64,000 nt of DNA from Orbilia blumenaviensis (Eukaryota > Ascomycota > Orbiliomycetes > Orbiliales > Orbiliaceae): NCBI GenBank assembly GCA_036872755.1, contig JAVHNS010000002.1, forward strand, positions 496,001-560,000. The letters are read 5' to 3'. How positions within the stretch are numbered: the first letter of the stretch is position 1; every line of letters begins with the position of its first letter. The translations under genes and the position numbers were made by a program. The notes beneath the pieces were generated by a model. The model was given only the letters and a program-made list of their open reading frames with translations. It was not told the origin of the DNA and ran no database searches. Shown piece after piece: positions 13,701 through 24,630 of the stretch.

Positions 13701-16648
13701 TTAACTCTTAGATTCTTTCGAAATTTCGCGAAGCCGCAAAAATAGATTAAACACTGGTCAGACCAACTAGCCCTTCGCACTTGCAGCTCTCTGATTCGAA
13801 GCTGTGAGATTAGGAGCTGAAGCTGGAACAGCATAGCTCACCACATACTATAGCTAAGCTTACAGCGACCAGGGCCGAATTATCGACCGCTGATTGCTCA
13901 ATGCAAAAAATGTACGTATCAATCCGGGCTCAGCTATCGAATTGAAAATAGTAAATGCGATTTCCACATCACCAAATCATATCAGCAATTTCTCTTACGT
14001 ACTGTAAATTCGGTTGAAATCAAATTGAGGGATGGTACCGTCCCCAGCTTGCCAGCCATGATCATGCCAAAAATCTTGGAAATTCGAAAGAAAGAAAAAC
14101 GGATCTTTTCTTCTTCTTTCCTCGATTCGACGTCACATGCATGAAGCCATGTTACGAGCTCATCTATCCGATGCTCCGCATATACTCAACCAAAGGGAAG
14201 AGGGAAGAAAAAAATTAGGTGCTTTCTGAAACAAAGCGGGACCGTCACGTCAGCCGGCCAGGTCGTTTTTCTCCTCATCGAAATATCTTCCGGCATCTGG
14301 TTCCCCTGACGTATCCGAACACCCGTGGGCGGGACCCACTCCCAAATTGCAACAATCAACGCAATCACCTAAAAACGTTTAAACCTGGGGCAGGCAAATT
14401 TTGCGAACAGAAACAAAATTCAAACCTAGGGGAATCGGGAAGAGGAGAAGCTAGCTAGCATTCAACCAGCTCATCTAGTCAGGTCGTGTGAAGTGTCTTG
14501 TCATCCGATGTTCGAGGGGAAGGTGACTCGTGCAGATTACATGGTGTTATATAATCTGCCAGACCCTAACCGTTTTCGAAACATTTTGTAATCGTGATCT
14601 TGATATCATCCTGAAAAGAAAGAAAAAAAAGTGCGTCTACTATAGCCAGCTAGTCACCCAGTACCAGACTGTCGGGTTTTATAAACGAAACGAGCTCGTT
14701 ATTCTACAAGCCCCTCGTCTGTTCTCAGAAAAATAGAAAGAAAGCGGGATAGATTCGTCCTCATGACCAACTCGAAGCAATTGGCGGTGTATATTAGCCT
14801 GTATACGCATACTCACTAACCACCTTACGACATTTCGGCCGAACATAACACCCACTTTATTGTGGGTAATTCTTCTCCACCGTGGAGCGAAAGTCAAACC
14901 AAACCAAAACACCGGCGCAGACCATCTTTAGCTAAACAATTGGTAATAACTTCCTTATACGCTGGCGGGGACGAGTGGGGCAATGAAAACTATGTCACTA
15001 TTGCGGGTCTATAATACCGAAGCCGGGAAATTCCGTCGAATAAGTAGCAGATAATAATGATTATTTGGTAGTTTACAAAAAGTTTTACCAAGAATCAATC
15101 GCGTATAAATATTAATATTACCATGCTGATCAAGATGCGGGGTTGGGGCCCCACTTTTGATGCGTACTACACATACAAGACTGAGGACCATCGGCGGTAA
15201 TATATGCTGATCCATGTAATTATAATTCATCGGCTTAGCGATATAATGTGGTAGGTACGACTGACAACTGTCGTCCTGGTGGATACTGTCCCTAAGGCAA
15301 TGCAATCTAGAGAGTATGCGACAGAATATTGATCCAGATGGCCGTTGGAGCTTCTGGATCGAGTCGATCTAGCGATCTACACGCCGGAAAACTGTATTAC
15401 TATCATGATATCACAACATAAATTCTATAGCACATGAAGTACTTCATCATTGCCAATGTACCTCATGCTGGTAGCATACTGCCCTGTCAGGACCCAGCAT
15501 TTTAGCCCCAGCATACAGGATATAATTTTCGCTTAGGACATAAACCCTGAATTATTCTCGGCCTTGCCCAAGCTGCCCTGAAGCTTGCTTGGTGAAGTTC
15601 ATCACGTGGTGCACCGATGACAGCCTTGGGATGTATCTGCGATCCAATAAATATAACGGTAGGACCCTAGGCTTGCCGGACGATGTATAATATTGGTATA
15701 CTACTACTACGAGTACTCGTCGTATTTGAATGGAATATTTCTTCGGGCCTACTATGGATACCTAGGTATGCATGGATATTTGAAAACCGCAAGAGAATGC
15801 TCTCCAAATTTCCTCTCTCAAGATTCTAGTATTAGTATCGATTTTTTTTTTAGTATTGATATTAACGGCTCATAATTGTAGGGATATAGAGGCCATATAT
15901 GCATAGAAAACGAGACCACATAGGGCATAAATTGCAATTAATTGTAATTGGGGGCAGGCTTGTCAAAACATCTCTAAACTTAAAATGGTTTCTGCTTCGG
16001 ACTTATGGATCCAAGCTCTACGATATCTTTTCTTGAGAAACTGCTGAGCTAGGCCTACATGTACTAACGAGGATTTTTACTCGCAGTCTTCATGATCAGT
16101 ACGTCTATATTTGTGTATGACCAGAGTAAAAAAGTACGAGGCCTATCATAGCGTGATGATTTTTTGCGACAATGTCAATTGCTAAATGCAATACCGAACA
16201 GCCCGCATCATAAATCTTCTCACGAACAGATTGTATGAGATGTTGACGAGCGGACCTAGTTATTCAAGGCTTGCCTATGCTAGCCAGCCCTGGCCGAAAG
16301 TCTGCTAAGACCCTGGCGATTTGATGCTTTCAAAGAGCTTATTCTTTTGGACATGGGATTAGTTTTTCATTTACGGCTCTCGTCAAAGCATCATTAAATC
16401 GTGTGGACCGGATCCATTCTTGAGCGTTTCAATTATCCATCGTATCTTTAAGGCCTCCCAGACCATCTCATCGTATCTATCCATAAAGAAAGCGCAGTGT
16501 TTGCAGCCGAAAACAAAGGAAAATTACACATTTATATCATCGAAGGGGAAAATAGGGAAGTCGAGTAAAAACGATAAGAGGTATACCACAAAGCCCGTAA
16601 AGGAATGGAAAAAGGCGAGAAAAATATGAACTTTTGGGGCGTAAACAT
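7766..16648. other. Gene-free interval of 8.9 kb
   Basis: I find no ORF in any frame with recognisable protein content and no convincing spliced model. The longest open frames (10075-10581 minus, 10296-10817 plus) overlap each other in a GC-richer patch and look random. A short GACTTT direct repeat occurs near 8650-8668. No terminal repeats, tRNA or 5S rRNA gene was seen. It could hold non-coding RNA, long upstream regions or decayed repeats. Confidence 0.55.
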
Positions 16649-18782
16649 TTACTTGGTCGTCTTTGCCTTCTTCTTAGCCGGTCTTTGGTCCTCTTCCTCA
16701 CTTTCTTCATCAACTTCCATGTCGTCATCATCGTCGTCATCATCTCCACCAGCATCGTCGTCGGATCCGCTGCCACTGCTCTCGTGGTTCGAGTCGTATT
16801 CTTCGGCGACATCACTTTCCGATTCGGCTTCGAAGTCCTCATCGACTGTATTTTGATAAAAGTTAGAAGTGGCGTTTGTGAAAGGTTGGGATGCTATTAG
16901 GGAAGGGACGTACCGCTCTCGTCATCTTCATCGGCGCTACCTCTGTCAACACGAGAGACTTCCATGTCATCATCGTCGCCCATATCATCATCCAAAGCGG
17001 TCCGGAGCAAGCTCGTCTGTGAATAGCACTAATTAGTCATCCAATCCTAACAGGAAAAGAAATTGCAGGGGTTGGGATAGCGATCAGATACACGTACGTC
17101 CTCCACGAGATCATTCTTGATCTTAACCTGTCTAGCCTTGAAAAAGTTTTCGAGCGAAGCCTGCTCTTCTCGGTTGATATTGTTGAATTGGTGTTCGCTG
17201 CCGGAGTTCATCTTGACAGTAACATCGAAGGTACGCGACGCAGACACCTGTCCACCCAATCTGTAAAAAACAGGCCTTATTAGTTTCTGACACCCCCAAG
17301 GGATGCTGCAAAGAAGTAGGGGGTGGGGGATAACTCACCGACTGAGAGTAACAAACTGCACATTGTCAAAACTAACGTAGATAGCCGGTTTGGGCACAAA
17401 AAGGAGTGCTTTGTCGAGAAAGAAAAGGTTACCCTCATTCGCTTTCAAAGAGCATTTGACACCGTACTGCTGGTTGTACGAAATGAAATCCTTCGAAGGA
17501 GCAGTGATCTTCTTTCCCGTAACACCCCTAAATATCGACGAAAGGACAAGATGTGCAGAGTTCTCATAGTGCATTTGGAGACGATTTTGGAATTTGTTTT
17601 GGAGGTCGGCCTCGCTGATGTTTAGGTCGCAGGTGAGCTCCTCATCCTGCTGGAACTGAAGAACCAAGAAAGGATATTTGGTTTGACCCTGCTGGAGGGC
17701 GGGCTCAAGACCCAAGACAAGGAGGTGGTGCATATCACCAGGTTTCGGAAGGAGGAAGAATTTCTTGACATTTTCGTAGGGGATCTTGTAGTCGTAGGTC
17801 TTGCCACGGAGGCGGAAGGATGCCTCGTACATGTCAACATCATAACGACCACTATGCGCATGTTAGCAAAGAGTCCTACCAAGCCGGGTGTCGGATATAG
17901 AGATAATACCGAGGAGTAAGGAAGAGAATCGATGGGAAGATAGCAAACGAGTCTCCAGCAACATCGCCAATGTCGGCCTTTGTAACCAAAGTATCGTAAA
18001 AGACCTCGGCGGCTGTCCTGGCTTCCTTCTTCTTCTTCCCTTCGCCATCGTCATCGGCCTCATCTTCGGAACCAGCCTTAGACTCATTATCTTCATCATC
18101 CCCATCTCCCTTTTCCGGCATTCCGGGAATATAGAACCTCATCTCCATCAACTGATCAACACCTGCGAAAACCTTCTTATTCTTCTTTCCGCTCGCATTG
18201 GCCTCCAAATCGGATTTGTCAGCGAATTCAATAGCTACCTCAGCTTTGCCCGCAAGATTCGAATTGGAGATCTCATCGAATGGGATTTCGAATGCCGGTT
18301 TGTTATTGACGTTAAAGAACAGCTCTTTCTTGTGGAATTCAGCTTTCCCCCAGTTCCAACCCTTCAACGAATGTTCCCTGTTTTCGAGAACGGCGTTGTA
18401 CGAATGTTTAAGGATTTCCTTGAGGCGGTCGAAGTCCTATATGCGCAGCGCCAAAGGAAAAGAGGAACGTTCACATGTCAACCACTATCATCCCATTCAA
18501 ACACAATATTAGACAAAAAAACTAGCTCGAATGACAACATACCGTTTGCTCAAACCCATCAAGCTGCATGATTTCATTCTTCAGCTTAAGATAGATCTTA
18601 CATTCATACCCCCTCGCAGCCCTAGACCAGTGGCACGTTGCGCCCTGAAACTCATTACTATTTAAGGTCCAGGTCTGGCCGCCAGCAGGCTTCCACCCCA
18701 TACCACCCTTTGCGAAACGACATCGTCCGCTCTCCTTCGAGAGATCCTTGTAGATGTTTTCGAAAGTTTCCTGATCTGGCAT
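16649..18782 (-). CDS. POB3: FACT histone chaperone subunit Pob3 (SSRP1 homologue)
   Basis: Partner of Spt16 in the FACT complex, which reorganises nucleosomes during transcription and replication. Six exons: 18543-18782, 17910-18436, 17339-17851, 17098-17260, 16914-17016 and 16649-16845; all five introns (58-106 nt) join in phase to give 580 aa. The N-terminal dimerisation/PH-like domain starts MPDQETFENIYKDL. SSRP1 structure-specific recognition regions follow (KGWNWGKAEFHKKELFF; EIPFDEISNSNLAG), then tandem PH domains (YEASFRLRGKTYDYKIPYEN; RLQMHYENSAHLVLSSIFRG; YVSFDNVQFVTLSR). The C-terminus is a long Asp/Glu tail ending in the basic PAKKKAKTTK, a likely nuclear localisation signal. There is no HMG box, as in yeast Pob3 and unlike animal SSRP1. 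Divergent from NNF1. Confidence 0.96.
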
Positions 18783-19697
18783 GGCGATGGTGGTACTACT
18801 GAACGAGGATGAGAATGGGTGATGAAAACGTCTATCAGAATGCTCTTCCGCACTGGTTGGCCGGTAATACGGGTCTAGCTATTCCCACGCCTGGGAGATG
18901 AGCGAAAGGGATATCGTGAATGTCGGTGGCGACGGGGAAGGATCAAGCAGCGTTGGGAAAGCTGTATAAAATATAGAGCCGGGCAGCAGAGCTTGTTGGA
19001 AGACGCGACAAACCATTTAACCAGCAGGCCTCATCGCGTTGGTATCAGCCACCACAGCCACACGAAGCCTTTTAGCACATTGTGGCTAGTGCTGTCACAC
19101 ATGCTCTGGTATCTACACCGTAGTGTAGAGCTTCACAGCATCATGGTTGGCTGATGCTCACCGTTACATAATCACGCCTACAAGACTTCATTCATCTAAG
19201 TCGCCAATCACTCAATTGATACAAAATGTATGCATGTAACCGCTGCTGATTCCCAAATTCTCAGATTAAAAAATAACAGCAAAAGAAGCCCTCAAAACGA
19301 GGAACCTCTCCGCCAAAAAGATCAAACTCGGGCGCCCAGCTCATGGGTTTTCTATTCTTCTCCTCCGAAAATTTCCATACAAAAGTATGGGAAAACAGCT
19401 ATGGTGTGAGATGCCAAAAAGGATCCCACAATAGTGGAGTAAGTTCATATCTGTGGATGTTCATATAGAACACCCACGCTGTCGGAGTTGGTTGTTAAAG
19501 AAAGAAAGGAAGAGAGGGAAAAGAGAAAAAATTCTTTGTTTGGGAGTTTTTGTGCCTTCTTTTTTAGCCGCTGCTGCAACACAATCACCAACTAAGCGCA
19601 CAGCAGCCCCACCAACCATACAAGCAAGCAGACAAACGCGTCTTCCACCGATATAGCACCCCTTCCGTGACCGACATCATATTAATAGTTACCCAAG
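18783..19697. promoter_or_regulatory. Divergent intergenic region between POB3 and NNF1
   Basis: These 915 bases hold no supportable gene and must contain both promoters. An 8-bp inverted repeat (ATCAGCCA near 19046 and TGGCTGAT near 19150) is visible but weak. Confidence 0.5.
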
Positions 19698-20641
19698 ATG
19701 ACACGGACTACCCGCCGTTCCGTAGATAAAGATCGTCCCAAAGCTGAAGAAATGCCGCCACCTCCTCCACCGGCAGCTAAGCCATCAACTGCGACTCTGC
19801 CCGAACAATCGGAAGCTCCGATTACAGTGCACAAGCGTATTCGGGCTCCTCTCCTCGACAAGGTCTTCGAGAGGTCGCTGAAGGCGTCACTGTCCGGTAT
19901 AACACCGGAAGCTTGGAATAAATGCTTCCCTACACCCACAGCGAGACGTCCTGAGCAGATGAAGGAGGTTAGGAAGAAGTTTTGTGAAATATACGAGTTA
20001 AACGTTAGGGTATGGGGGACATGATCCATTCTACTCGGATTAAAAAATCGAATGTGCGATACTGATGCCGGCCGTTAAAAATGTATTAGAAAAATTTCCA
20101 AGATATTGTATCTTCTAGGAAGCTCCTAGCTTCTCTCGATAATCTCGACATCCTAATATCCGAGGCGCACTCTCGCAAAGATCAATACCTAAAGGAAAAC
20201 CCACAAGCCCCACTACCCATGGACCCTCCTCCAAAACCGACACCGGTAGACAAAGAAAAGGAAGCCGAAAAACAAAAACCGGAGGAGAAGCCGATAGAAG
20301 CATCTTTAGCAGAGGAAAAGGATACTAAAAAATCCGACGTCGAAGCGAAAGAACGGAGTGGTCCGCCTCTGCCCATACCAATACACGAATTAAAAGCCGA
20401 AGACCTTTACATGTCGCATTTATATCCTATTCTCCAACTACAATCCTCTAGACTCGAATCGCTAAAACAGGCACAGCAGGCATCAATAGATATTTTGATA
20501 AAGCGACGGAAGGAGCAACAAGCTGAGATAAAAGAGCTAATCGCAACACTTGAGAAACGGTTACGGGTGGTAGATGAAGCGGCTGAAGGTGTGAAGGAAA
20601 TACTAGAAATGGATGGCGACGAAGAGATGACGGAGGTGTGA
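19698..20641 (+). CDS. NNF1: Kinetochore MIND/Mis12-complex subunit Nnf1 (PMF1-like)
   Basis: Subunit of the Mis12/MIND complex that links centromeric chromatin to the Ndc80 complex. The N-terminus is disordered and proline-rich. The Nnf1 core begins near residue 48 (RIRAPLLDKVFERSLKASL) and continues with the CFPTPTARRPEQMKEVRKKF segment and, after an intron, LLASLDNLDILISEAHSRKD. A lysine/glutamate-rich insert follows, then a C-terminal coiled coil (HLYPILQLQSSRLESLKQAQ onward). Exon 1 is 19698-20009 with donor GTATGG. The only acceptor that keeps frame with that donor is AAG at 20120-20122, so exon 2 starts at 20123 (276 aa in total). The commoner-looking TAG at 20116-20118 would break the frame, so the exact junction is less certain than the gene. 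Confidence 0.85.
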
Positions 20642-21260
20642 AGTATCGTAGGGGATAGATCGTCGGACTATAGTGTATGGATATGTATCGATGTTACTGG
20701 CGTTCCTGGCTGTTGGGTTCTTGTTTCCAGAATAACAGGGTTTTGTAAGATAGTGGAAGTATATTTCGAGCTGATTAGCGATTCATTCACAATAGAGTGC
20801 ATGTTACTGCTCTCTAAATTTTTTTAGTTTTACCTATTCATGATAAAGGGAACACTGTATATGGTCTGAAAACAAGCATTTCATTTTTATCAGTGCTAAA
20901 GTTTTCGTCTAGATTACATGTTGCATATACAGATGAACAACAGGAAGACAAAATTGTATCCTCCCCTTTGCTATCCCAACGATGTCAGACATGACCGGGT
21001 CAGAAACAAGAACAGTGTCCAAGAAGAGTATGAAAGAAAAGATATCCGAGAAAAAGAATGGTCACTTTTTTCCCCCGTTCGCCATTGTGAAAAGAATTAT
21101 GATAGCAAGCAAATTAGGATGGAAAAGGCAGAGCGTCTAAAAAAAAAAAAAAAAAAAGGAAAAAGGAGAAAAGGAAACCGGCAGAGAAAAGAGAATGGGA
21201 ATCCATGAATAATTAAGATAAAAATAGGTTATAAGATAGAAAGATTAGAAGACTTCAGGT
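20642..21260. other. Convergent 3' intergenic region
   Basis: Between the ends of NNF1 and HSP90. No gene is seen. It is A/T-rich with a 19-base A run at 21139-21157. Confidence 0.6.
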
Positions 21261-23434
21261 TTAGTCAACCTCCTCCATGCTGGACTCGACGGTCTCAGTG
21301 GCGGCCTTCTCAGCCTCCTTCTCATCCTCGGCAATTGGCTCGGCCTCGTCGATCTGGAGACCCAAAGAAACGAGTCTGTTGATGCGCTGGGCGAAGCTGG
21401 CTGGTTCTTCAAGCGAGAAACCGGAGGTCAAGAGAGCAGTCTCGTACAACAAGGTGGTGAGATCAGAGACGGAGCGGGAGGCACCCTCATCCTCAACCTT
21501 AGCCTTGAGAGCCTTGATGATAGGAGACTTGGGGGAGATCTCGAAGGTCTTCTTGGAAGCCATGTAAGAGCTCATGGAGGTATCACGGAGAGCCTGGGAC
21601 TTCATGATACGCTCCATATTCGCGGACCAACCGAACTGACCAGTACGGATGGCGCATGGGGAGTCGACGAGTTTGTGGCTGACGACAACCTTCTCAACCT
21701 TCTCACCCAAGACCTCCTTGAGTTGCTTGGCAAGGGACTCGTATTCCTTGACTTCCTCCTCACGCTGCTTCTTCTCCTCTTCGGTCTCTTCAAGCTCGAA
21801 GTCCTTGGTGATATCGACCAATTTCTTGCCGTCGAATTCCTTGAGCTGGGTCATAGCATACTCGTCAATTGGGTCAACGAGCATGAGGACCTCGAAGCCC
21901 TTAGCCTTGAGAGCGTCCAAGAATGGAGACTTCTGGACAGCCTTGAGGGACTCGCCAGTGATGTAGTACATGTTCTTCTGGTGCTCGGGCATGCGGGTAA
22001 TGTAGTCGGTAAGGGAGGTAAGCTCATCACCAGACTTGGTGGAGTTGAATCGGAGGAGCTTAGCAAGGAGGTTCCTGTTCTGGGAATCCTCGTGGATACC
22101 CAACTTGATGTTCTTGCTGAAAGCGGTATAGAACTTGTCGAACTGCTCGCGGTCCTCAGCGATCTCGTTGAACATCTCAAGAGTTTTCTTGATGATGTTC
22201 TTCTTGATGACCTTCATGATCTTGTTTTGCTGAAGGGTTTCACGAGACAAGTTGAGTGGAAGGTCCTCGGAGTCGACGACACCCTTGACGAATCCGAGCC
22301 ATTCTGGGATGATGTCGGTGCAGTCGTCAGTGATGAAGACACGTCGGACGTACAGCTTGATGTTGTTCTTGGTGCGCTTGGTCTCGAAGAGATCGAAAGG
22401 AGCGCGCTTTGGAACGAAGAGGATAGCGCGGAATTCAAGCTGACCCTCAACGGAGAAATGCTTGACGGCAAGGTGGTCTTCCCAGTCGTTGGACAAGCTC
22501 TTGTAGAACGAGGCATATTCCTCAGTGGTAATTTCTGTGGGATTCCTGGTCCAGATTGGCTTGGTCTTGTTGAGTTCTTCCTCCTCAACCTTGGTTTCCT
22601 TGACCTTCTTGGTCTTGGCCTTCTTCTCTTCTTCGTCATCGTCGACCTCCTCAATCTTTGGCTTCTTCTCATCACCTTCCTCAACGGTCTCACCCTCCTC
22701 ATCTGGGACTTCGGTCTCGACCTCTTTGCTGACATGGAGGTAGATGGGGTAGGAGATGAACTCGCTGTGCTTCTTGACAACTTCCTTGATACGAGCCTCG
22801 TTGAGGTAGTCAAGCTGGTCCTCCTTCATGTGGAGAACGAGCTTGGTACCACGACCAAGCTTGGGGCCCTCATCATGGGTGACAGTGAAGGAACCACCAG
22901 CACTGGACTCCCAGACGTATTGTTCATCGTCATTGTGTTTCGAGTGAACGACGACCTTGTCTGCAACGAGGTAGGCAGAGTAGAAACCAACACCGAATTG
23001 ACCAATCATGGAAACATCAGCCCCAGCGGAGAGAGCTTCCATGAACTGCTTGGTACCAGATCTGGCGATTGTACCAAGGTTGTTGATGAGATCAGCCTTG
23101 GTCATACCGATACCGGTATCGATGAGGGTTAATGTCTTAGCCTCCTTGTCTGGAATGATGGAGATCTTGAGGTCCTTCTCCGAATCAAGGACAGAGGGAT
23201 CCGACAAGGCGGTATATCTGATTTTATCTAGGGCATCGGAGGCGTTGGAGATAAGTTCTCTTAGGAAGACTATCAAGCTGTTAGTATTCTTGCTCGCTGG
23301 TTTCCTAGATGTGTAATCTAAAGCAGATATGAAGATAGAGAGAAAAACTTACTTTCTTTGTTGGAATAGACAGTGTTGATGATGAGACCGAGCAACTGAG
23401 AGATCTCAGCCTGGAACTCAAAGGTTTCCGACAT
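21261..23434 (-). CDS. HSP90: Cytosolic Hsp90 chaperone
   Basis: ATP-dependent chaperone for kinases, steroid-receptor-type and other clients in the cytosol. Exon 1 is 23353-23434 ([18 protein letters not shown]...) and exon 2 is 21261-23269, separated by an 83-nt intron with CTAAC; the join restores [18 protein letters not shown]. The protein is 696 aa, normal for the family. The N-terminal ATPase has [20 protein letters not shown] and [19 protein letters not shown] charged Glu/Lys linker follows at about residues 215-270. The middle domain carries the client/ATP-loop arginine in [16 protein letters not shown]. The C-terminal dimerisation domain ends in MEEVD, the TPR-cochaperone docking motif, so this is the cytosolic rather than an organellar form. 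The opposite strand is open for 485 codons, but that is a codon-bias shadow. Confidence 0.98.
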
Positions 23435-23709
23435 CTTGGTAGGTTGGATATGTGAGTGGTAGGAGGGGTGAGAAGGTATCTGAAGAGGGGTATATAGCAG
23501 GAGCAGGCAGATACGAGGAGTTCAAAGATGAAGGATTGATGTGGATGAAGTTGAGATGCAGGCTGAGTGGATGTGGTGAGAAGAGGAGGAAAGAAGAAAT
23601 AGATTGGAGAGGAGGAGCACAGAATTTATGAATCCATAAACACGGTGAAAATTTCGTGGTGGTGGTGTTGCTCCCGTTTTCTTTCTTTGAGTTTCGATGG
23701 AAGCCCATC

Positions 23710-23717
23710 GAAATTTC
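23710..23717 (-). promoter_or_regulatory. Candidate heat-shock element upstream of HSP90
   Basis: The palindrome GAAATTTC fits two inverted units of the heat-shock-factor motif (GAA-nn-TTC), about 276 bases upstream of the HSP90 start codon. Only two perfect units are visible; functional elements usually have three or more, so this is tentative. Confidence 0.35.
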
Positions 23718-24630
23718 TACAAGCCAACTTTAAGCTGTGTGCTGTGCCCCACCAAGGATAACACCAGCTGAGACCCCTGCCAGCCTTCCCTCCCCCACTA
23801 TAACTATCGCCACTTAGCTTCAAAATGCGCATTGATGCTGACGACTGGCACAAGGGATTCGGCACAGGTAGCCTGGTATTTGGTACCCACTTACTCACTA
23901 AGTATTTAATATATTTTACCTACTTCCCTAAGCTAGGAGCCTGACGAGCAGGATCCATATCCATACCGTTTCCATACATATACATATCCGCCATCGGACA
24001 CTCAATGCATTCCGCACTTGCTGCACATAACAATACAATGCAGGAATCGAATTAATGGCATGGCAAGCAGCAGCCGGCAACCTCCAAAAGAGCCTCGCGG
24101 GGTGATCCTTAGCTCGAACCCGCTCGCTTGGCTTTGAAACTTGCCTGCAACACATAAAATCCAACAAGCCAGCCTTGCTCTTATGTGCGCACGTTCATGA
24201 CACAAAAAGAACTCTCCGCGAATCACAGGATGGGAGCGCAGGAGCACAAGGAGCTCGAAAAAGACAGAAGTGCATTCGTTAATAGTAGTGACTCCCTGCA
24301 TGGAAACTACTAGATTTTCTCCAGGAAACAAACACTGACAACCGCCAGCAACTATCTAGATCCTAACATAGTGATAGCGAAACAATGCAAGGAACTGGGT
24401 ACGAGACAAGGAACAATAATAAAAAATTTAAAACAATAACGCAGGAATGATATCAATGGAATCCTTTAAAAATCGCTCGCAAACTTTTTTATATCCCATT
24501 CTATTATCCCAATCCATTTTTTCTTGTCGTGACTATCATGTCGACATAAAGGCGTGTCGTAAATAACAATATAGGCGTCCTAGGAAGAAGAAAAAAAATG
24601 GAAGTTAAGCGACGAATGCCCACCCGCCCA
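23718..24630. other. Rest of the intergenic region upstream of HSP90
   Basis: No gene or clear repeat is seen. It includes the HSP90 distal upstream region and the 3' flank of the MACPF-like/lectin gene. Confidence 0.5.

Noticed and set aside
17888..18571. 227-codon plus-strand frame opposite POB3
   Set aside because: Antisense to POB3 exons and introns; it does not respect any independent splice or promoter signal.
22214..22813. 199-codon minus-strand frame within HSP90
   Set aside because: Out-of-frame overlap on the same strand as the real HSP90 reading frame.
21675..23132. 485-codon open frame on the plus strand across HSP90
   Set aside because: It is antisense to a highly conserved HSP90 exon. 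The Leu/Asp/Val-rich content mirrors Hsp90 codon usage and matches no known fold.
24112..24140. Reverse-strand GGGTTCGAG as a tRNA T-arm
   Set aside because: No complementary T stem, D arm or acceptor stem around it.
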